Assembly: GCA_014802265.1 (NCBI GenBank)
Contig: JAAVCP010000013.1
Location: 103,565-167,564 of the forward strand
Direction: 5' to 3'
Length of the DNA stretch: 64,000 nt
DNA from: Bacteroides sp.
GTDB lineage: Bacteria; Bacteroidota; Bacteroidia; Bacteroidales; Muribaculaceae
The notes under the pieces were generated by a model. It made no database searches and was not told where the DNA came from. It was given only the letters and a program-made list of their open reading frames with translations. Position 1 is the stretch's first letter; each line of letters opens with the position of its first letter. The position numbers and the translations under genes are program-made. Positions 29,081 to 38,587 of the stretch are shown here, one piece after another.

Positions 29081-30571
29081 ATGAGAAAGAATTTAATACT
29101 CTTTATATTGGTAATAGCAGGGACTTTGTTTTCTGTTAATAATATTCATGCACAAATCCCCATTGGTTTTAGGTCCATTACTCCCATACCGCCTGCGAAG
29201 GATGATTCAATAAGAATGAGCAAAACTCATTTTTTGAGAGCAGGAGGTGAAGTTGTCGGTTTTAATCTCGGATTATGGGCATTTGATCGATACGTGCAAC
29301 ATGGAGATTTTGCATATATATCTTTCAAAACAATTGGAGAAAATTTTAAACATGGCTTTAGATGGGATAATGACAAGCTTGGCACAAATACGTTTCTTCA
29401 TCCCTACAACGGTAATTTATATTTTAATGCCGGAAGGGCAAATGGATTCAATTTCTGGCAATCAGAGTTATTTGCAATTGCTGGCAGTGGGATGTGGGAA
29501 TTGTTTATGGAAAGAGAGTATCCCTCTACCAACGACTTCATTGCAACACCTATTGGAGGAGCAGCCCTTGGCGAGATATTATACCGCACCTCAGACGCCG
29601 TGCTTAATGACCGACTTACCGGAGCACCTCGTGTAGCAAGGGAAGTGGCTGCATTTATCATCTCACCTATGCGAGGAATTAACCGATTGGTTACCGGTGA
29701 TATGTGGAAAGTACGTCCTACTCGTGGGAGACAATTTGGCACACCGAATTTCGCTATCAGAACATCAATCGGCTATAAGATGCTTGAATATAACGGACAG
29801 TTTAAAAGTATTCATCAAGGGTTGGGTGCACAGATTGACATCGAATATGGAGATAGGTTTGAAGTGAAATCAACTAAACCTTACGACTATTTCACTTTCA
29901 AAGCCGGACTTCAAGTGATGAAAACACAGCCGCTTCTCACTCAGATTGAGATAAAGGGTCGGTTGTTAGCTCGTGAAATATTTGATAATTATAGATCAAA
30001 AGGCAGTATAGGACTTTATCAGCATTTCGATTTTTATGATTCCGATACTATCGATAACATTAAGAAAGTACCGTTTAAGCTTGGTATACCTGCGTGTGTA
30101 GGTGGTGGATTCATGTTCCGCGATATTGAGCACAGAAATTGGGTGTTTGATTGCTTTGCCCATGCAAATGCAATAATGCTTGGATCCATTCTCTCTGATC
30201 ATTATCAGACCGACGAGCGCAACTATAATTGGGCATCCGGTTTTTCCCTAAAAGGAGGATTAAATTTTGTTTTTGATAAGCGTCGCCTTTCTTTCTCCAT
30301 TTCTCATAATTTTTTTCGTCTTTTTACTTGGAAAGGTTATCGGTTTGGCACAGACCTCAGTATTGTGGATTTCAGAGACATGAATGTGATGGGTGATAAG
30401 TCAGTAGCCTCTTTAAACATGACAGAAATCAGAGCTGACTTCAGATTGTGGAAAAGAATGTTTGGCACATTACTTATTACCAATTACTACCGCTCCTCTC
30501 ATTATCGCGACTTCAAAGACATAAAAACCAATTCTGCTTCACTGGCACTGATGGTTTCTTATAAATTATAG
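29081..30571 (+). CDS. Exported protein, probable DUF3943 family
   Basis: A 496-residue protein with a signal peptide (LILFILVIAGTLFSVNNIHAQ). The middle contains WDNDKLGTNTFLHPYNGNLYF, AGRANGFNFWQSELFAI and STNDFIATPIGGAALGE, a pattern I associate with the DUF3943 group of Bacteroidetes; the second half has alternating strands ending in ALMVSYKL, as in outer-membrane barrels. The role is unknown; location in the outer membrane is an inference. It stands alone between two AT-rich gaps. Confidence 0.7.
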   Translation: MRKNLILFILVIAGTLFSVNNIHAQIPIGFRSITPIPPAKDDSIRMSKTHFLRAGGEVVGFNLGLWAFDRYVQHGDFAYISFKTIGENFKHGFRWDNDKLGTNTFLHPYNGNLYFNAGRANGFNFWQSELFAIAGSGMWELFMEREYPSTNDFIATPIGGAALGEILYRTSDAVLNDRLTGAPRVAREVAAFIISPMRGINRLVTGDMWKVRPTRGRQFGTPNFAIRTSIGYKMLEYNGQFKSIHQGLGAQIDIEYGDRFEVKSTKPYDYFTFKAGLQVMKTQPLLTQIEIKGRLLAREIFDNYRSKGSIGLYQHFDFYDSDTIDNIKKVPFKLGIPACVGGGFMFRDIEHRNWVFDCFAHANAIMLGSILSDHYQTDERNYNWASGFSLKGGLNFVFDKRRLSFSISHNFFRLFTWKGYRFGTDLSIVDFRDMNVMGDKSVASLNMTEIRADFRLWKRMFGTLLITNYYRSSHYRDFKDIKTNSASLALMVSYKL

Positions 30572-30627
30572 TCCAAGATTCTAAAACTTATTCATCCTGA
30601 TAAACTTATTATGTTTTTAAGACGTTA

Positions 30628-30635
30628 TATATTTG
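30628..30635 (+). promoter_or_regulatory. -7 element of the PepSY-like gene
   Basis: TATATTTG is an exact match to TAnnTTTG and lies 25 bp before the ATG. No TTG partner at the right distance. Confidence 0.4.
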
Positions 30636-30659
30636 AATCCTTAATCAATTTTAATAATT

Positions 30660-31166
30660 ATGATTATGAAAACAAAAGTAATTTTATCAGCATTCGCTGC
30701 TTTGGCAATTGCATTTACTACCCCGGCTTTTGAAGTGCAGGCACAGTCTATTGGTGGTGGTCCTGGGATTGCAATGGTTGGCTCTGCTAATATATCTCAG
30801 CTCCCGGATAAAGCTAAATCTTTTATAGACAAACATTTTAAGGATATAGCCGTCAAAACCTGCGAGAAATATTTTGCAAAAGGTAAGTATGAAGTTGAAT
30901 TAGTTAATGGTATAGATCTTGATTTTAATACTCAGGGAGAAGTTATTGAAATTGATGCACCAGACAACGCAGTCCTCTCCCCTACTGTAGTGAAGGAAAT
31001 ACTTCCTCATAAAGCCTACTCACGTCTGGAGCAAAGTGGATATATAAATTCTATAGAATCAATTGAATTTAAAAAAGGGAAAGTATATGAAGTCGAGCTT
31101 AAAATTGCTGATCCGGATACATATATCTTTTCCGTTGACGGCACATTCATAGCCATTGAAGATTAA
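30660..31166 (+). CDS. Exported PepSY-like domain protein
   Basis: A 168-residue periplasmic protein with a signal peptide (VILSAFAALAIAFTTPAFEVQAQ). The mature part has two similar halves (LPDKAKSFIDKHFKDIAV..., then VVKEILPHKAYSRLEQSG...KKGKVYEVELK) as in the PepSY-like/DUF2874 family that is abundant in gut Bacteroidetes. The family has no settled function. The start could be the ATG at 30660 or at 30666 (MKTKVIL); the latter gives a more typical signal peptide. It ends at a two-way terminator. Confidence 0.72.
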   Translation: MIMKTKVILSAFAALAIAFTTPAFEVQAQSIGGGPGIAMVGSANISQLPDKAKSFIDKHFKDIAVKTCEKYFAKGKYEVELVNGIDLDFNTQGEVIEIDAPDNAVLSPTVVKEILPHKAYSRLEQSGYINSIESIEFKKGKVYEVELKIADPDTYIFSVDGTFIAIED

Positions 31167-31185
31167 TAAGAAATTAATATTCATT

Positions 31186-31248
31186 CAAACAACTCATTGA
31201 GGGTGTATCAAAATTCAAAATTTTGATACACCCTCAATGAGTTGTTTG
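31186..31248. terminator. Two-way terminator with the repeated GGGTGTATCAAAATT arm
   Basis: Perfect 30-bp arms (31186-31215 and 31219-31248) with a 3-nt loop, between the PepSY-like gene and DPP IV. The inner half, GAGGGTGTATCAAAATTC, recurs exactly in the hairpin at 43911-43949. Confidence 0.88.
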
Positions 31249-31257
31249 GCTTATAAA

Positions 31258-33561
31258 TCAACGTCCTCCGGCAGGCAAATTATCCAGCCAATACTTAGCC
31301 ATTGACTTACGTAAATGAAGTGTTGTGCCCTCGCCCTCGTTTATAGCATGAGTTCGCATCGGATAACTAATTTGGCTAAATACTTTACCATGCTTCACAA
31401 GTTCATTAACCAACATTTCACAATTCTGATAATGAACATTATCATCGCCTGTGCCGTGTATAAGAAGGAGATTCCCTTGTAATCCATCGGCATACGATAT
31501 TGGAGATCCTTTCTTATATCCCTCTGGATTATTTTGAGGTGTGTCCATATATCGTTCTTGGTATATGGTGTCATAGGTACGCTGGTCAGCTACAAAAGCA
31601 ATTGCAATCCCGGTTGAAAACACCTCAGGATAACGAAACATAGAATTAAGCGTCTGACTTCCGCCACCGCTCCAGCCGGTGATACCGATTCTATCTTTGT
31701 CTATATAAGGATACTGTTCAGCGAGATTCAGGATACCTCGCGCCTGATCTTGAGATGCGAAGGTACCTACTTCCCCATAAATACATTTTCTCCATTCCCT
31801 GCCTCTCGGAGTGTTGGCACCACGATTGTCAATACTGACAATTATATACCCCAAGTTTGCCATATATTGATTCCAAAGATCACCGTTCCCCCATACATCT
31901 TGCACAGTTGAGCTTGCCGGTTCGCCATATACTTCCACAATTACAGGATATTTCTTATTTGGGTCGAAATCTATCGGCTTAATTATCCATGCATCTAATA
32001 TTAAATCACCGGATTTTACCTTTACAAACTCTTTCGGACTCAATCCAAGTGCACTATACTGCTCAGCAGCATGGGAATTATCTTCAATTATCCTCACAGA
32101 TTTATGATTCGGGAATGAAACCATGTCAATAACCGAAGGTGATGAGGCATTATTGAAAGTATGTACAGCCCATTTTCCGGTTGGTGACATATTATACTTA
32201 TGTTGCCCTGACTGATTATTCGGACTTACTCTGGTAACGGTGCCATCGCCAAAAAGTTTGGCAGAATATAGATAGCGCTGAGTAAAGTTGTCAGGGGAAG
32301 CAATAAAATACACTATTCCGTTTTTCATGTCTGTGCCAACGTTTGAAATATAGTCAAACTCCCCTTTTGTTATAGGCTGTATCAGTTTTCCGTCACGACT
32401 GACGCGATAAAGATGTCTCCATCCGTCTCGTTCACTTTCCCAGGTGAACCAATTATTGCCATCAAGCCACAATACATTATCATTAGTCTCTACCCAAGCC
32501 GTATCCTTATCTGTAAATATGTGCTTTGCCTCACCGCCGTTAATATCTGCAATCCATACTTTATTGGTATTCTGTTGGCGGTTCATCTGCTGAATAAACA
32601 AAGTATTAGTACCGGGAATAAACTCCATCCTGGGGATATAATTCTCACGAGGTTCTCCCGGAAGATTGATCCATGTGGTTTGACCACCATTAGCATTTAC
32701 ATATCCTACCTTAACAGCCGAATTGGTGCTTCCAGCTTTCGGATATGGGAAACGCTCATAAACAGGATATATGGAATCAACATTATTGATAATATCAAAT
32801 GTGCCTGTGCCTTCTGTGTCACTCTGCCAATAGGCTATGTACTGACTGTCAGGACTCCATCTGAATCCGTCACGACAACCGAATTCTTCTTCATATACCC
32901 AATCAAATGTACCGTTGACAATTCTGTCATTACCATCTTTTGTCAACATAACAGGAGTGCCATCATTGACATTTTCTACATAAATATTATTTCCCGACAC
33001 GTAAGCCACTTTCTCTCCATTAGGAGAAAATTTGGCAAACATAAGCGATGATTCAGGAAGAGTCTTACCCAATTGTCTGAAATCTCCATTTTTTAAATTC
33101 AGAATCCAATAGTCTCCACGTGTCTCATAACGCCATACTTTCTTTGAATTAGTATATATTAATACCTTATCATTATTGTCACTCCATATCAGACTCTTTA
33201 CCGGTACCTGCCTACCGCTTGCTCTATCTATCAACAAAGAACCGGGAATAATGACCTCCTTTTTATTATCTTTGGCACGATAAGCCACAACATCGTAGCC
33301 ACCATCTGAATTTGGCTCTACTCTACTGAATCGTTCCCCATCTTTAAGCCAATTGATTTCACCTGCTCCCTTTGTCTTGATGAGATTTCCGCTGACAACA
33401 TCTTCAAGATGCAACGGACCACGATAAATATTATCCTCACTTTTTACAAATGCACCGTCATCAGTGTCTGTTCTATTTTCCCAGGGCATAATCTGAGCCT
33501 CAGATATATCACTACAGAATAATACTCCTGAAATAGCAATTATAATCTTTGATAGTTTCAT
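31258..33561 (-). CDS. Dipeptidyl peptidase IV (S9B)
   Basis: Exported serine peptidase that removes X-Pro dipeptides from peptide N-termini; 767 residues. A signal peptide (IIIAISGVLFCSDISEAQ) is followed by an eight-bladed-propeller-like region and a C-terminal hydrolase domain. The DPP IV-specific Glu pair that binds the peptide amino terminus is present (DWVYEEEFG). Likely triad: Ser631 (GWSGGGSQ), Asp in GTGDDNVH (706/707) and His738 (RTHAIN). It has its own promoter (33652-33682, minus strand) and is unrelated in organisation to the first S9 peptidase at 16158. Confidence 0.93.
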   Translation of the reverse strand: MKLSKIIIAISGVLFCSDISEAQIMPWENRTDTDDGAFVKSEDNIYRGPLHLEDVVSGNLIKTKGAGEINWLKDGERFSRVEPNSDGGYDVVAYRAKDNKKEVIIPGSLLIDRASGRQVPVKSLIWSDNNDKVLIYTNSKKVWRYETRGDYWILNLKNGDFRQLGKTLPESSLMFAKFSPNGEKVAYVSGNNIYVENVNDGTPVMLTKDGNDRIVNGTFDWVYEEEFGCRDGFRWSPDSQYIAYWQSDTEGTGTFDIINNVDSIYPVYERFPYPKAGSTNSAVKVGYVNANGGQTTWINLPGEPRENYIPRMEFIPGTNTLFIQQMNRQQNTNKVWIADINGGEAKHIFTDKDTAWVETNDNVLWLDGNNWFTWESERDGWRHLYRVSRDGKLIQPITKGEFDYISNVGTDMKNGIVYFIASPDNFTQRYLYSAKLFGDGTVTRVSPNNQSGQHKYNMSPTGKWAVHTFNNASSPSVIDMVSFPNHKSVRIIEDNSHAAEQYSALGLSPKEFVKVKSGDLILDAWIIKPIDFDPNKKYPVIVEVYGEPASSTVQDVWGNGDLWNQYMANLGYIIVSIDNRGANTPRGREWRKCIYGEVGTFASQDQARGILNLAEQYPYIDKDRIGITGWSGGGSQTLNSMFRYPEVFSTGIAIAFVADQRTYDTIYQERYMDTPQNNPEGYKKGSPISYADGLQGNLLLIHGTGDDNVHYQNCEMLVNELVKHGKVFSQISYPMRTHAINEGEGTTLHLRKSMAKYWLDNLPAGGR

Positions 33562-33651
33562 GGTAGATTAATTTAGATAAAGAAGATACATCCCTGAATC
33601 ATAAATATTGTCAAGTTACTCCTTTATGATCAGTCAAGTATTATCTCTGTG

Positions 33652-33682
33652 CAAAATTATAAGATTTTAATCAAATTTCAAA
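33652..33682 (-). promoter_or_regulatory. Promoter of the DPP IV gene
   Basis: Minus strand TTTG at 33679-33682, 19-bp spacer, TAATTTTG at 33652-33659. Leader about 85 nt. Confidence 0.65.
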
Positions 33683-33846
33683 ATATAATTTATGGATAAC
33701 CTTAACAACACAGTAACACCGCAAGCAAAAAGTAATCTTAATACATTAAAACCGAATTGACATTATCGGTTTTCCAAAACCAAACAAAAATTGTTCTATA
33801 TTTCCGATATTATTATTTTTTACTCTTATAAAATCTTAATTTTTTG

Positions 33847-33854
33847 TATCTTTG
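33847..33854 (+). promoter_or_regulatory. -7 element of the RND efflux operon
   Basis: TATCTTTG fits TAnnTTTG, about 75 nt before the ATG at 33932; no TTG at -33. The rest of the 33683-33931 gap is AT-rich and shows nothing else. Confidence 0.5.
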
Positions 33855-33931
33855 CAGATAAATTACTAAATAAATCCATGATTCCCAGGACTATCTTAAA
33901 CCCTAAAATACTCTTTCAATAATATAAATAT

Positions 33932-35092
33932 ATGAAAATCAATCAGTTTAACATGCTGGCATTGATGCTGGCAACAGGTGGCATTATGCTTCCCTCTTGC
34001 AAGGGTAAAAGCGATCAGGCACAGCAGCAAGCTATGGCTCCTGCCTTAGCGGTAATGACTGTAAGTGAATCTGACGTATCGCTTGAAACAGTCTTACCTG
34101 CCACACTCGAAGGAACAAATGATGTTGAGATTCGTCCGCAGATTACAGGATTTTTAACTAAGGTACATGTTGATGACGGTGAGTATGTGCATAAGGGACA
34201 AGTGCTCTTCACAATTGACCAGGTGCAACTCCAAGCTGCCGTTGACCAAGCTCAGGCAGCTGTGGCTGTGGCTCAGGCTAATGTCAACACAGCACAGACA
34301 AATGCCAATAACAATAAAATCCTTCTTGATAAAAATATTATCAGTGCTTCAGCTTACCAGACTTCAGTAGATGCTTTAAATGTTGCAAAAGCTCAACTGC
34401 AACAAGCTCAAGCCGGCTTGACATCAGCTCGTAAAAATCTCTCCTATTCCACAGTTACAGCTCCTGTCTCCGGTTTTGTGGGTGAAATACCTTATAAGGA
34501 GGGTACTCTTGTAACTCCTCAGACTCTTTTGACCATGCTTTCCGACAACAGTATGATGCAAGCGGTATTCTCAATAAATGAGAAAATCCTTCTTGAACTT
34601 ACCGATAACGGCAAGCGTAAGCTAAAAGATGCCCTCGCTTCTATGCCGGAAGTTTCTCTCCGTCTTGCCGACGGCACCCTATATCCCTACAAAGGAAAAA
34701 TCATTTCCATTTCCGGTGTTATAAATTCATCTACAGGTAGTGCCCAGACGAAAGCTGACTTCCCCAATCCCGACGGAATGTTGAGAAGTGGTAATACCGG
34801 GCAGATTCTTATACCTACAAACTATAATTCCACTATTCAGATTCCTCAAAGTGCCACTTTTGAGATTCAGGATATGCGCTTCGTTTATGTAGTTGGTGAT
34901 TCAGCAAAGCTTCACTCTACTCCGATCACAGTTGCTTCTGAAAATGACGGTAGCAACTTTATCGTAACCTCCGGACTCAAACCCGGTGATGTAATCATTA
35001 CTGAAGGAGTGGGTATCACAGCCAAAGATGGTCTCATAATAACTCCTAAATCAGGTTCTACCTCCGCTGCTCCGGTTCAGTCTGCGCAGTAA
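33932..35092 (+). CDS. RND efflux periplasmic adaptor (AcrA/MexA type), lipoprotein
   Basis: Membrane fusion protein of 386 residues. A lipoprotein signal ends in GGIMLPSC (lipobox Cys at about 23). Domains in order: beta-barrel/lipoyl start (LPATLEGTNDVEIRPQITGF), an alpha-helical hairpin rich in Ala/Gln (VDQAQAAVAVAQANVNTAQ ...), the returning lipoyl half (YSTVTAPVSGFVGEI) and membrane-proximal domain (LKPGDVIITEGV). It is the first gene of a four-gene efflux operon, 40 bp before the pump gene. Substrates cannot be deduced. Confidence 0.94.
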   Translation: MKINQFNMLALMLATGGIMLPSCKGKSDQAQQQAMAPALAVMTVSESDVSLETVLPATLEGTNDVEIRPQITGFLTKVHVDDGEYVHKGQVLFTIDQVQLQAAVDQAQAAVAVAQANVNTAQTNANNNKILLDKNIISASAYQTSVDALNVAKAQLQQAQAGLTSARKNLSYSTVTAPVSGFVGEIPYKEGTLVTPQTLLTMLSDNSMMQAVFSINEKILLELTDNGKRKLKDALASMPEVSLRLADGTLYPYKGKIISISGVINSSTGSAQTKADFPNPDGMLRSGNTGQILIPTNYNSTIQIPQSATFEIQDMRFVYVVGDSAKLHSTPITVASENDGSNFIVTSGLKPGDVIITEGVGITAKDGLIITPKSGSTSAAPVQSAQ

Positions 35093-35132
35093 GCCTTACT
35101 ATACACAGGTTTAATACTTGAATTGACAAAAT

Positions 35133-38100
35133 ATGAAACTTGATAATTTTATTAATAGACCGGTACTCTCTACTGTAATCTCGGTTTTCATCGTGATTTT
35201 CGGTATTCTCGGTCTGTTCAGTCTCCCTATTGAGCAATATCCTGACATTGCGCCCCCAACTGTCAGGGTGACAACTACCTATACGGGAGCTAACGCACAG
35301 ACTGTGCTCAATGCCGTTATTGCACCGCTTGAGGAGCAAATAAACGGTGCGGAAAATATGGATTATATGGTCTCTTCCGCTACCAATAATGGTTCTGCCT
35401 CTATCGAAGTACACTTCAAACAAGGAATGGATCCAGATATGGCAGCCGTTGACGTGCAGAACCGTGTTGCTAAAGCTACTTCTTACCTCCCAAGTGAAGT
35501 TACTCAGGTCGGCGTAATCACCCAAAAACGTCAGTCATCCATGCTCATGGTTATCGGTATGTATGACCCGGAAGACAGATACTCGGCTCAGTTTATTGAC
35601 AACTATATGTCTATCAATATCCTGCCACAGATTAAGCGTGTGGCTGGTGTAGGTGAGGCTATGGCATTCGGTGCTGACTATTCTATGCGAATATGGCTTA
35701 AGCCTGATGTTATGGCTCAGTATAAACTGATGCCCTCTGATATCACGGCTGCACTTGCCGAACAGAACGTCGAAGCCGCTCCAGGTCAATTCGGAGAACA
35801 AGGTAATCAATCTTTCCAATATGTTCTTAAATATAAGGGACGTTTCACTGAGGAAAGTGAGTTTGAAGACATTATATTGCGTGCCTCTTCAGATGGAGAG
35901 ATCTTAAAGTTGAAAGATGTAGCTGATATTGAACTTGGACGTTTAAGTTACAGTTTCGCAAACCTTAACGATGGTCATATCGGTTCTTCTGCGATTGTAT
36001 TCCAATCTGCAGGCTCTAATGCTACGGAAGTAATTGACAATATTGAAAAACTTTTGGATGAGGCACGTAAGGATCTCCCTGCCGGTATGATTCTTATGAC
36101 CACCATGAGTGTCAATGACTTCCTCTTCGCTTCAATCCATGAGGTTGTTAAGACACTTATCGAGGCATTCATTCTCGTGTTCATTGTAGTGTTCATCTTC
36201 CTTCAGGACTTCCGTTCTACCCTTATTCCAATGATTGCCATTCCTGTGGCTCTTATTGGTACATTCTTCCTTCTGTATATCTTTGGGTTCACGCTTAACC
36301 TCCTTACTCTATCCGCACTTGTGCTTGCGATTGCGATTGTGGTCGATGATGCCATTGTGGTGGTGGAGGCGGTCCATGCCAAACTCGATCAAGGCTATAA
36401 GTCACCACGAAAAGCCTCAATCGACGCAATGAATGAGATCGCCGGAGCACTTATCTCCATCACCCTTGTGATGATGCTTGTGTTCATCCCCGTTTCATTC
36501 CTTGGTGGCACCTCCGGTATCTTCTACCGTCAGTTTGGTCTGACAATGGCAATGTCTATTGGTCTTTCGGCTGTCAATGCACTTACCCTCTCCCCTGCGC
36601 TCTGTGCGCTCTTCCTTAAAGGACATGAGAATAAGTCTCTTAAAGAGCGTATGGGTGAAGCATACGGTGAAGCAGCCAAGACTTTGGCTCACTCCTACAA
36701 GAAACGGCTCACATTCCCGCCCATTATTACAGTTATTTTCCTTATTGCTGCGATTGTGTTCCTCGTACTCGGCTGGTACACATTCGAGAATGTAGCTCTC
36801 AGCTGTATTGCCATTATCGTTGCAATTCTTGCACTTATCGGTATATTCACTAAGTCGTTTATTGATGCCTTCAACAATTCCTTTGCAAAGCTTCTCAACG
36901 TTTATCAGAAATTGGTAAGCTGGTTTACAAGCCATAAGCTTATCGGTTTCGGAACTGTTGCGGCTTCTATCGGTATTCTTGTTTGGCTTATGGCAATCAC
37001 CCCGACTTCCCTTGTGCCTACTGAAGATACCGGTACAATCATGGGTGCCGTTACGATGCCACCCGCTACATCTCAGGAACGCACCCAGGCTGTAATGAAT
37101 CAGGTAGACAGTATCATCGGTTCAATTCCCGCAGTGCAGAGTCGTACAGCCATCACAGGTTATAGCTTCGTTGGTGGTCAGGGCAACACCTATGGTTCTT
37201 TCATCATCAAGCTCAAGCCTTGGGATCAGCGTGATGAAAATACTGAGAGTGCAAGCGCAATCCTTGGGCAGTTATTTATGAAGACATCTATAGTAAAGGA
37301 TGGCAGAATAATGTTCTTCCAGCCTCCTATGATTACTGGTTATTCAACCACCAACGGTTTTGAGCTCAAGCTTCAGGATAAGACCGGCGGCAGTCTTGAT
37401 AAGTTCTACGAAGTTTATCAAAAATTCATTGCTGCTCTAAATGCCGATCCGAATATTCAGATGGCATATTCGAACTTCAACCCCACATTCCCGCAATATC
37501 TGGTTGAACTTGACGTGGCAAAGATCAAACAAGCTGGTCTCACCCAGAGCGCAATCCTTTCTGCCCTTCAGGGTTACTACGGTGGTATGTACATCTCTAA
37601 CTTCAACAGTTACGGCAAGCTCTATCGTGTCATGATGCAGGCTGAACCTGATGCACGTGTTTCTCCGGAGACACTTAAGCAGATCAAAGTGCGCAACGGT
37701 GTTGAAATGGCTCCTATTGATAACTTCGTCAAACTGACTCGTGTATATGGTCCTGACATGATTGACCGTTTCAATATGTTTACAGCTATTTCTGTTACCG
37801 GTAGTCCCGCCCCCGGAGTATCATCTGGTCAGGCTATTGCTGCAATTGAACAGGTTGCTGCTGCCACCTTACCTACTGGCTATGGTTTTGAATATGCCGG
37901 TATGACACGTGAGGAGGCAGCCGGCTCAAGCGGATCTACTGGTTATGTATTTATCCTTGTACTTCTGTTTGTTTACCTCATTCTCTCCGCACAGTATGAG
38001 AGCTACATTCTCCCCTGGGCAGTTATTCTCTCAGTACCGTTTGGTTTGATGGGTGCCTTTATCTTCGCACGCATGATGGATATTGACAATAATATCTATC

Positions 38101-38504
38101 TCCAGATTGCTCTCATCATGCTTATCGGTCTTCTCTGTAAGAATGCTATTCTTATCGTTGAGTTTGCTCTCGACCGTCGTAAGACAGGTATGAGCATTCT
38201 TAAATCAGCTATTAACGGTGCTCGCGCACGTCTCCGCCCGATCCTTATGACTTCATTGGCAATGATTATCGGTCTTCTTCCGATGATGTTTGCTCATGGT
38301 GCTGGTCGTAACGGTAATCAGGCTCTTGGTTCAGGTGCCATCGGTGGTATGTTGATCGGTATGATTCTTCAGGTAGTGATTGTACCTACCCTCTTTGTAG
38401 CATTCCAGACACTCCAAGAGAAACTCTCACCTCCGAAATGGAAAGATACTGACAATTCAGGAATCTCCTCCGAAATTGAACAATATTCTATTTCTCACGA
38501 ATAA
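35133..38504 (+). CDS. RND (HAE1/AcrB-type) efflux pump with an extra membrane insertion
   Basis: Inner-membrane proton-driven drug pump of 1123 residues, about 70 more than AcrB. N-terminus NFINRPVLSTVISVFIVIFG, pore-domain segments (VDVQNRVAKATSYLP) and the TM4 proton-relay Asp pair (AIVVDDAIVVVEAV) are intact. Between the TM6-proximal KGHENKSLKERMG and the TM7 equivalent (GTVAASIGILVWLMAI, about 604-623) lies an added stretch at about 526-575 with two strong hydrophobic segments (IITVIFLIAAIVFLVLGWY and ALSCIAIIVAILALIGIF). The second half is normal, ending with GLLCKNAILIVEFA. Its partners are the flanking adaptor and channel genes. Confidence 0.95.
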   Translation: MKLDNFINRPVLSTVISVFIVIFGILGLFSLPIEQYPDIAPPTVRVTTTYTGANAQTVLNAVIAPLEEQINGAENMDYMVSSATNNGSASIEVHFKQGMDPDMAAVDVQNRVAKATSYLPSEVTQVGVITQKRQSSMLMVIGMYDPEDRYSAQFIDNYMSINILPQIKRVAGVGEAMAFGADYSMRIWLKPDVMAQYKLMPSDITAALAEQNVEAAPGQFGEQGNQSFQYVLKYKGRFTEESEFEDIILRASSDGEILKLKDVADIELGRLSYSFANLNDGHIGSSAIVFQSAGSNATEVIDNIEKLLDEARKDLPAGMILMTTMSVNDFLFASIHEVVKTLIEAFILVFIVVFIFLQDFRSTLIPMIAIPVALIGTFFLLYIFGFTLNLLTLSALVLAIAIVVDDAIVVVEAVHAKLDQGYKSPRKASIDAMNEIAGALISITLVMMLVFIPVSFLGGTSGIFYRQFGLTMAMSIGLSAVNALTLSPALCALFLKGHENKSLKERMGEAYGEAAKTLAHSYKKRLTFPPIITVIFLIAAIVFLVLGWYTFENVALSCIAIIVAILALIGIFTKSFIDAFNNSFAKLLNVYQKLVSWFTSHKLIGFGTVAASIGILVWLMAITPTSLVPTEDTGTIMGAVTMPPATSQERTQAVMNQVDSIIGSIPAVQSRTAITGYSFVGGQGNTYGSFIIKLKPWDQRDENTESASAILGQLFMKTSIVKDGRIMFFQPPMITGYSTTNGFELKLQDKTGGSLDKFYEVYQKFIAALNADPNIQMAYSNFNPTFPQYLVELDVAKIKQAGLTQSAILSALQGYYGGMYISNFNSYGKLYRVMMQAEPDARVSPETLKQIKVRNGVEMAPIDNFVKLTRVYGPDMIDRFNMFTAISVTGSPAPGVSSGQAIAAIEQVAAATLPTGYGFEYAGMTREEAAGSSGSTGYVFILVLLFVYLILSAQYESYILPWAVILSVPFGLMGAFIFARMMDIDNNIYLQIALIMLIGLLCKNAILIVEFALDRRKTGMSILKSAINGARARLRPILMTSLAMIIGLLPMMFAHGAGRNGNQALGSGAIGGMLIGMILQVVIVPTLFVAFQTLQEKLSPPKWKDTDNSGISSEIEQYSISHE

Positions 38505-38513
38505 ACCGTCACA

Positions 38514-38571
38514 ATGAAGACTTCCGAACCCTGCTGCTGTTAATGGTAGCAGTAAGGTTCGGAGATCTTCA
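38514..38571 (+). other. Intercistronic hairpin containing a 9-codon Cys-rich mini-ORF
   Basis: Between the pump and channel genes, 38516-38530 pairs with 38556-38570 (two mismatches), with an inner stem CTGCT/AGCAG. The left arm and loop also spell a complete mini-ORF, ATG to TAA (38514-38543), MKTSEPCCC. It may be an RNA processing or stability element that sets channel levels; translation of the mini-ORF is unproven. Confidence 0.45.
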
Positions 38572-38587
38572 TAAAAGAAAGAATCTA

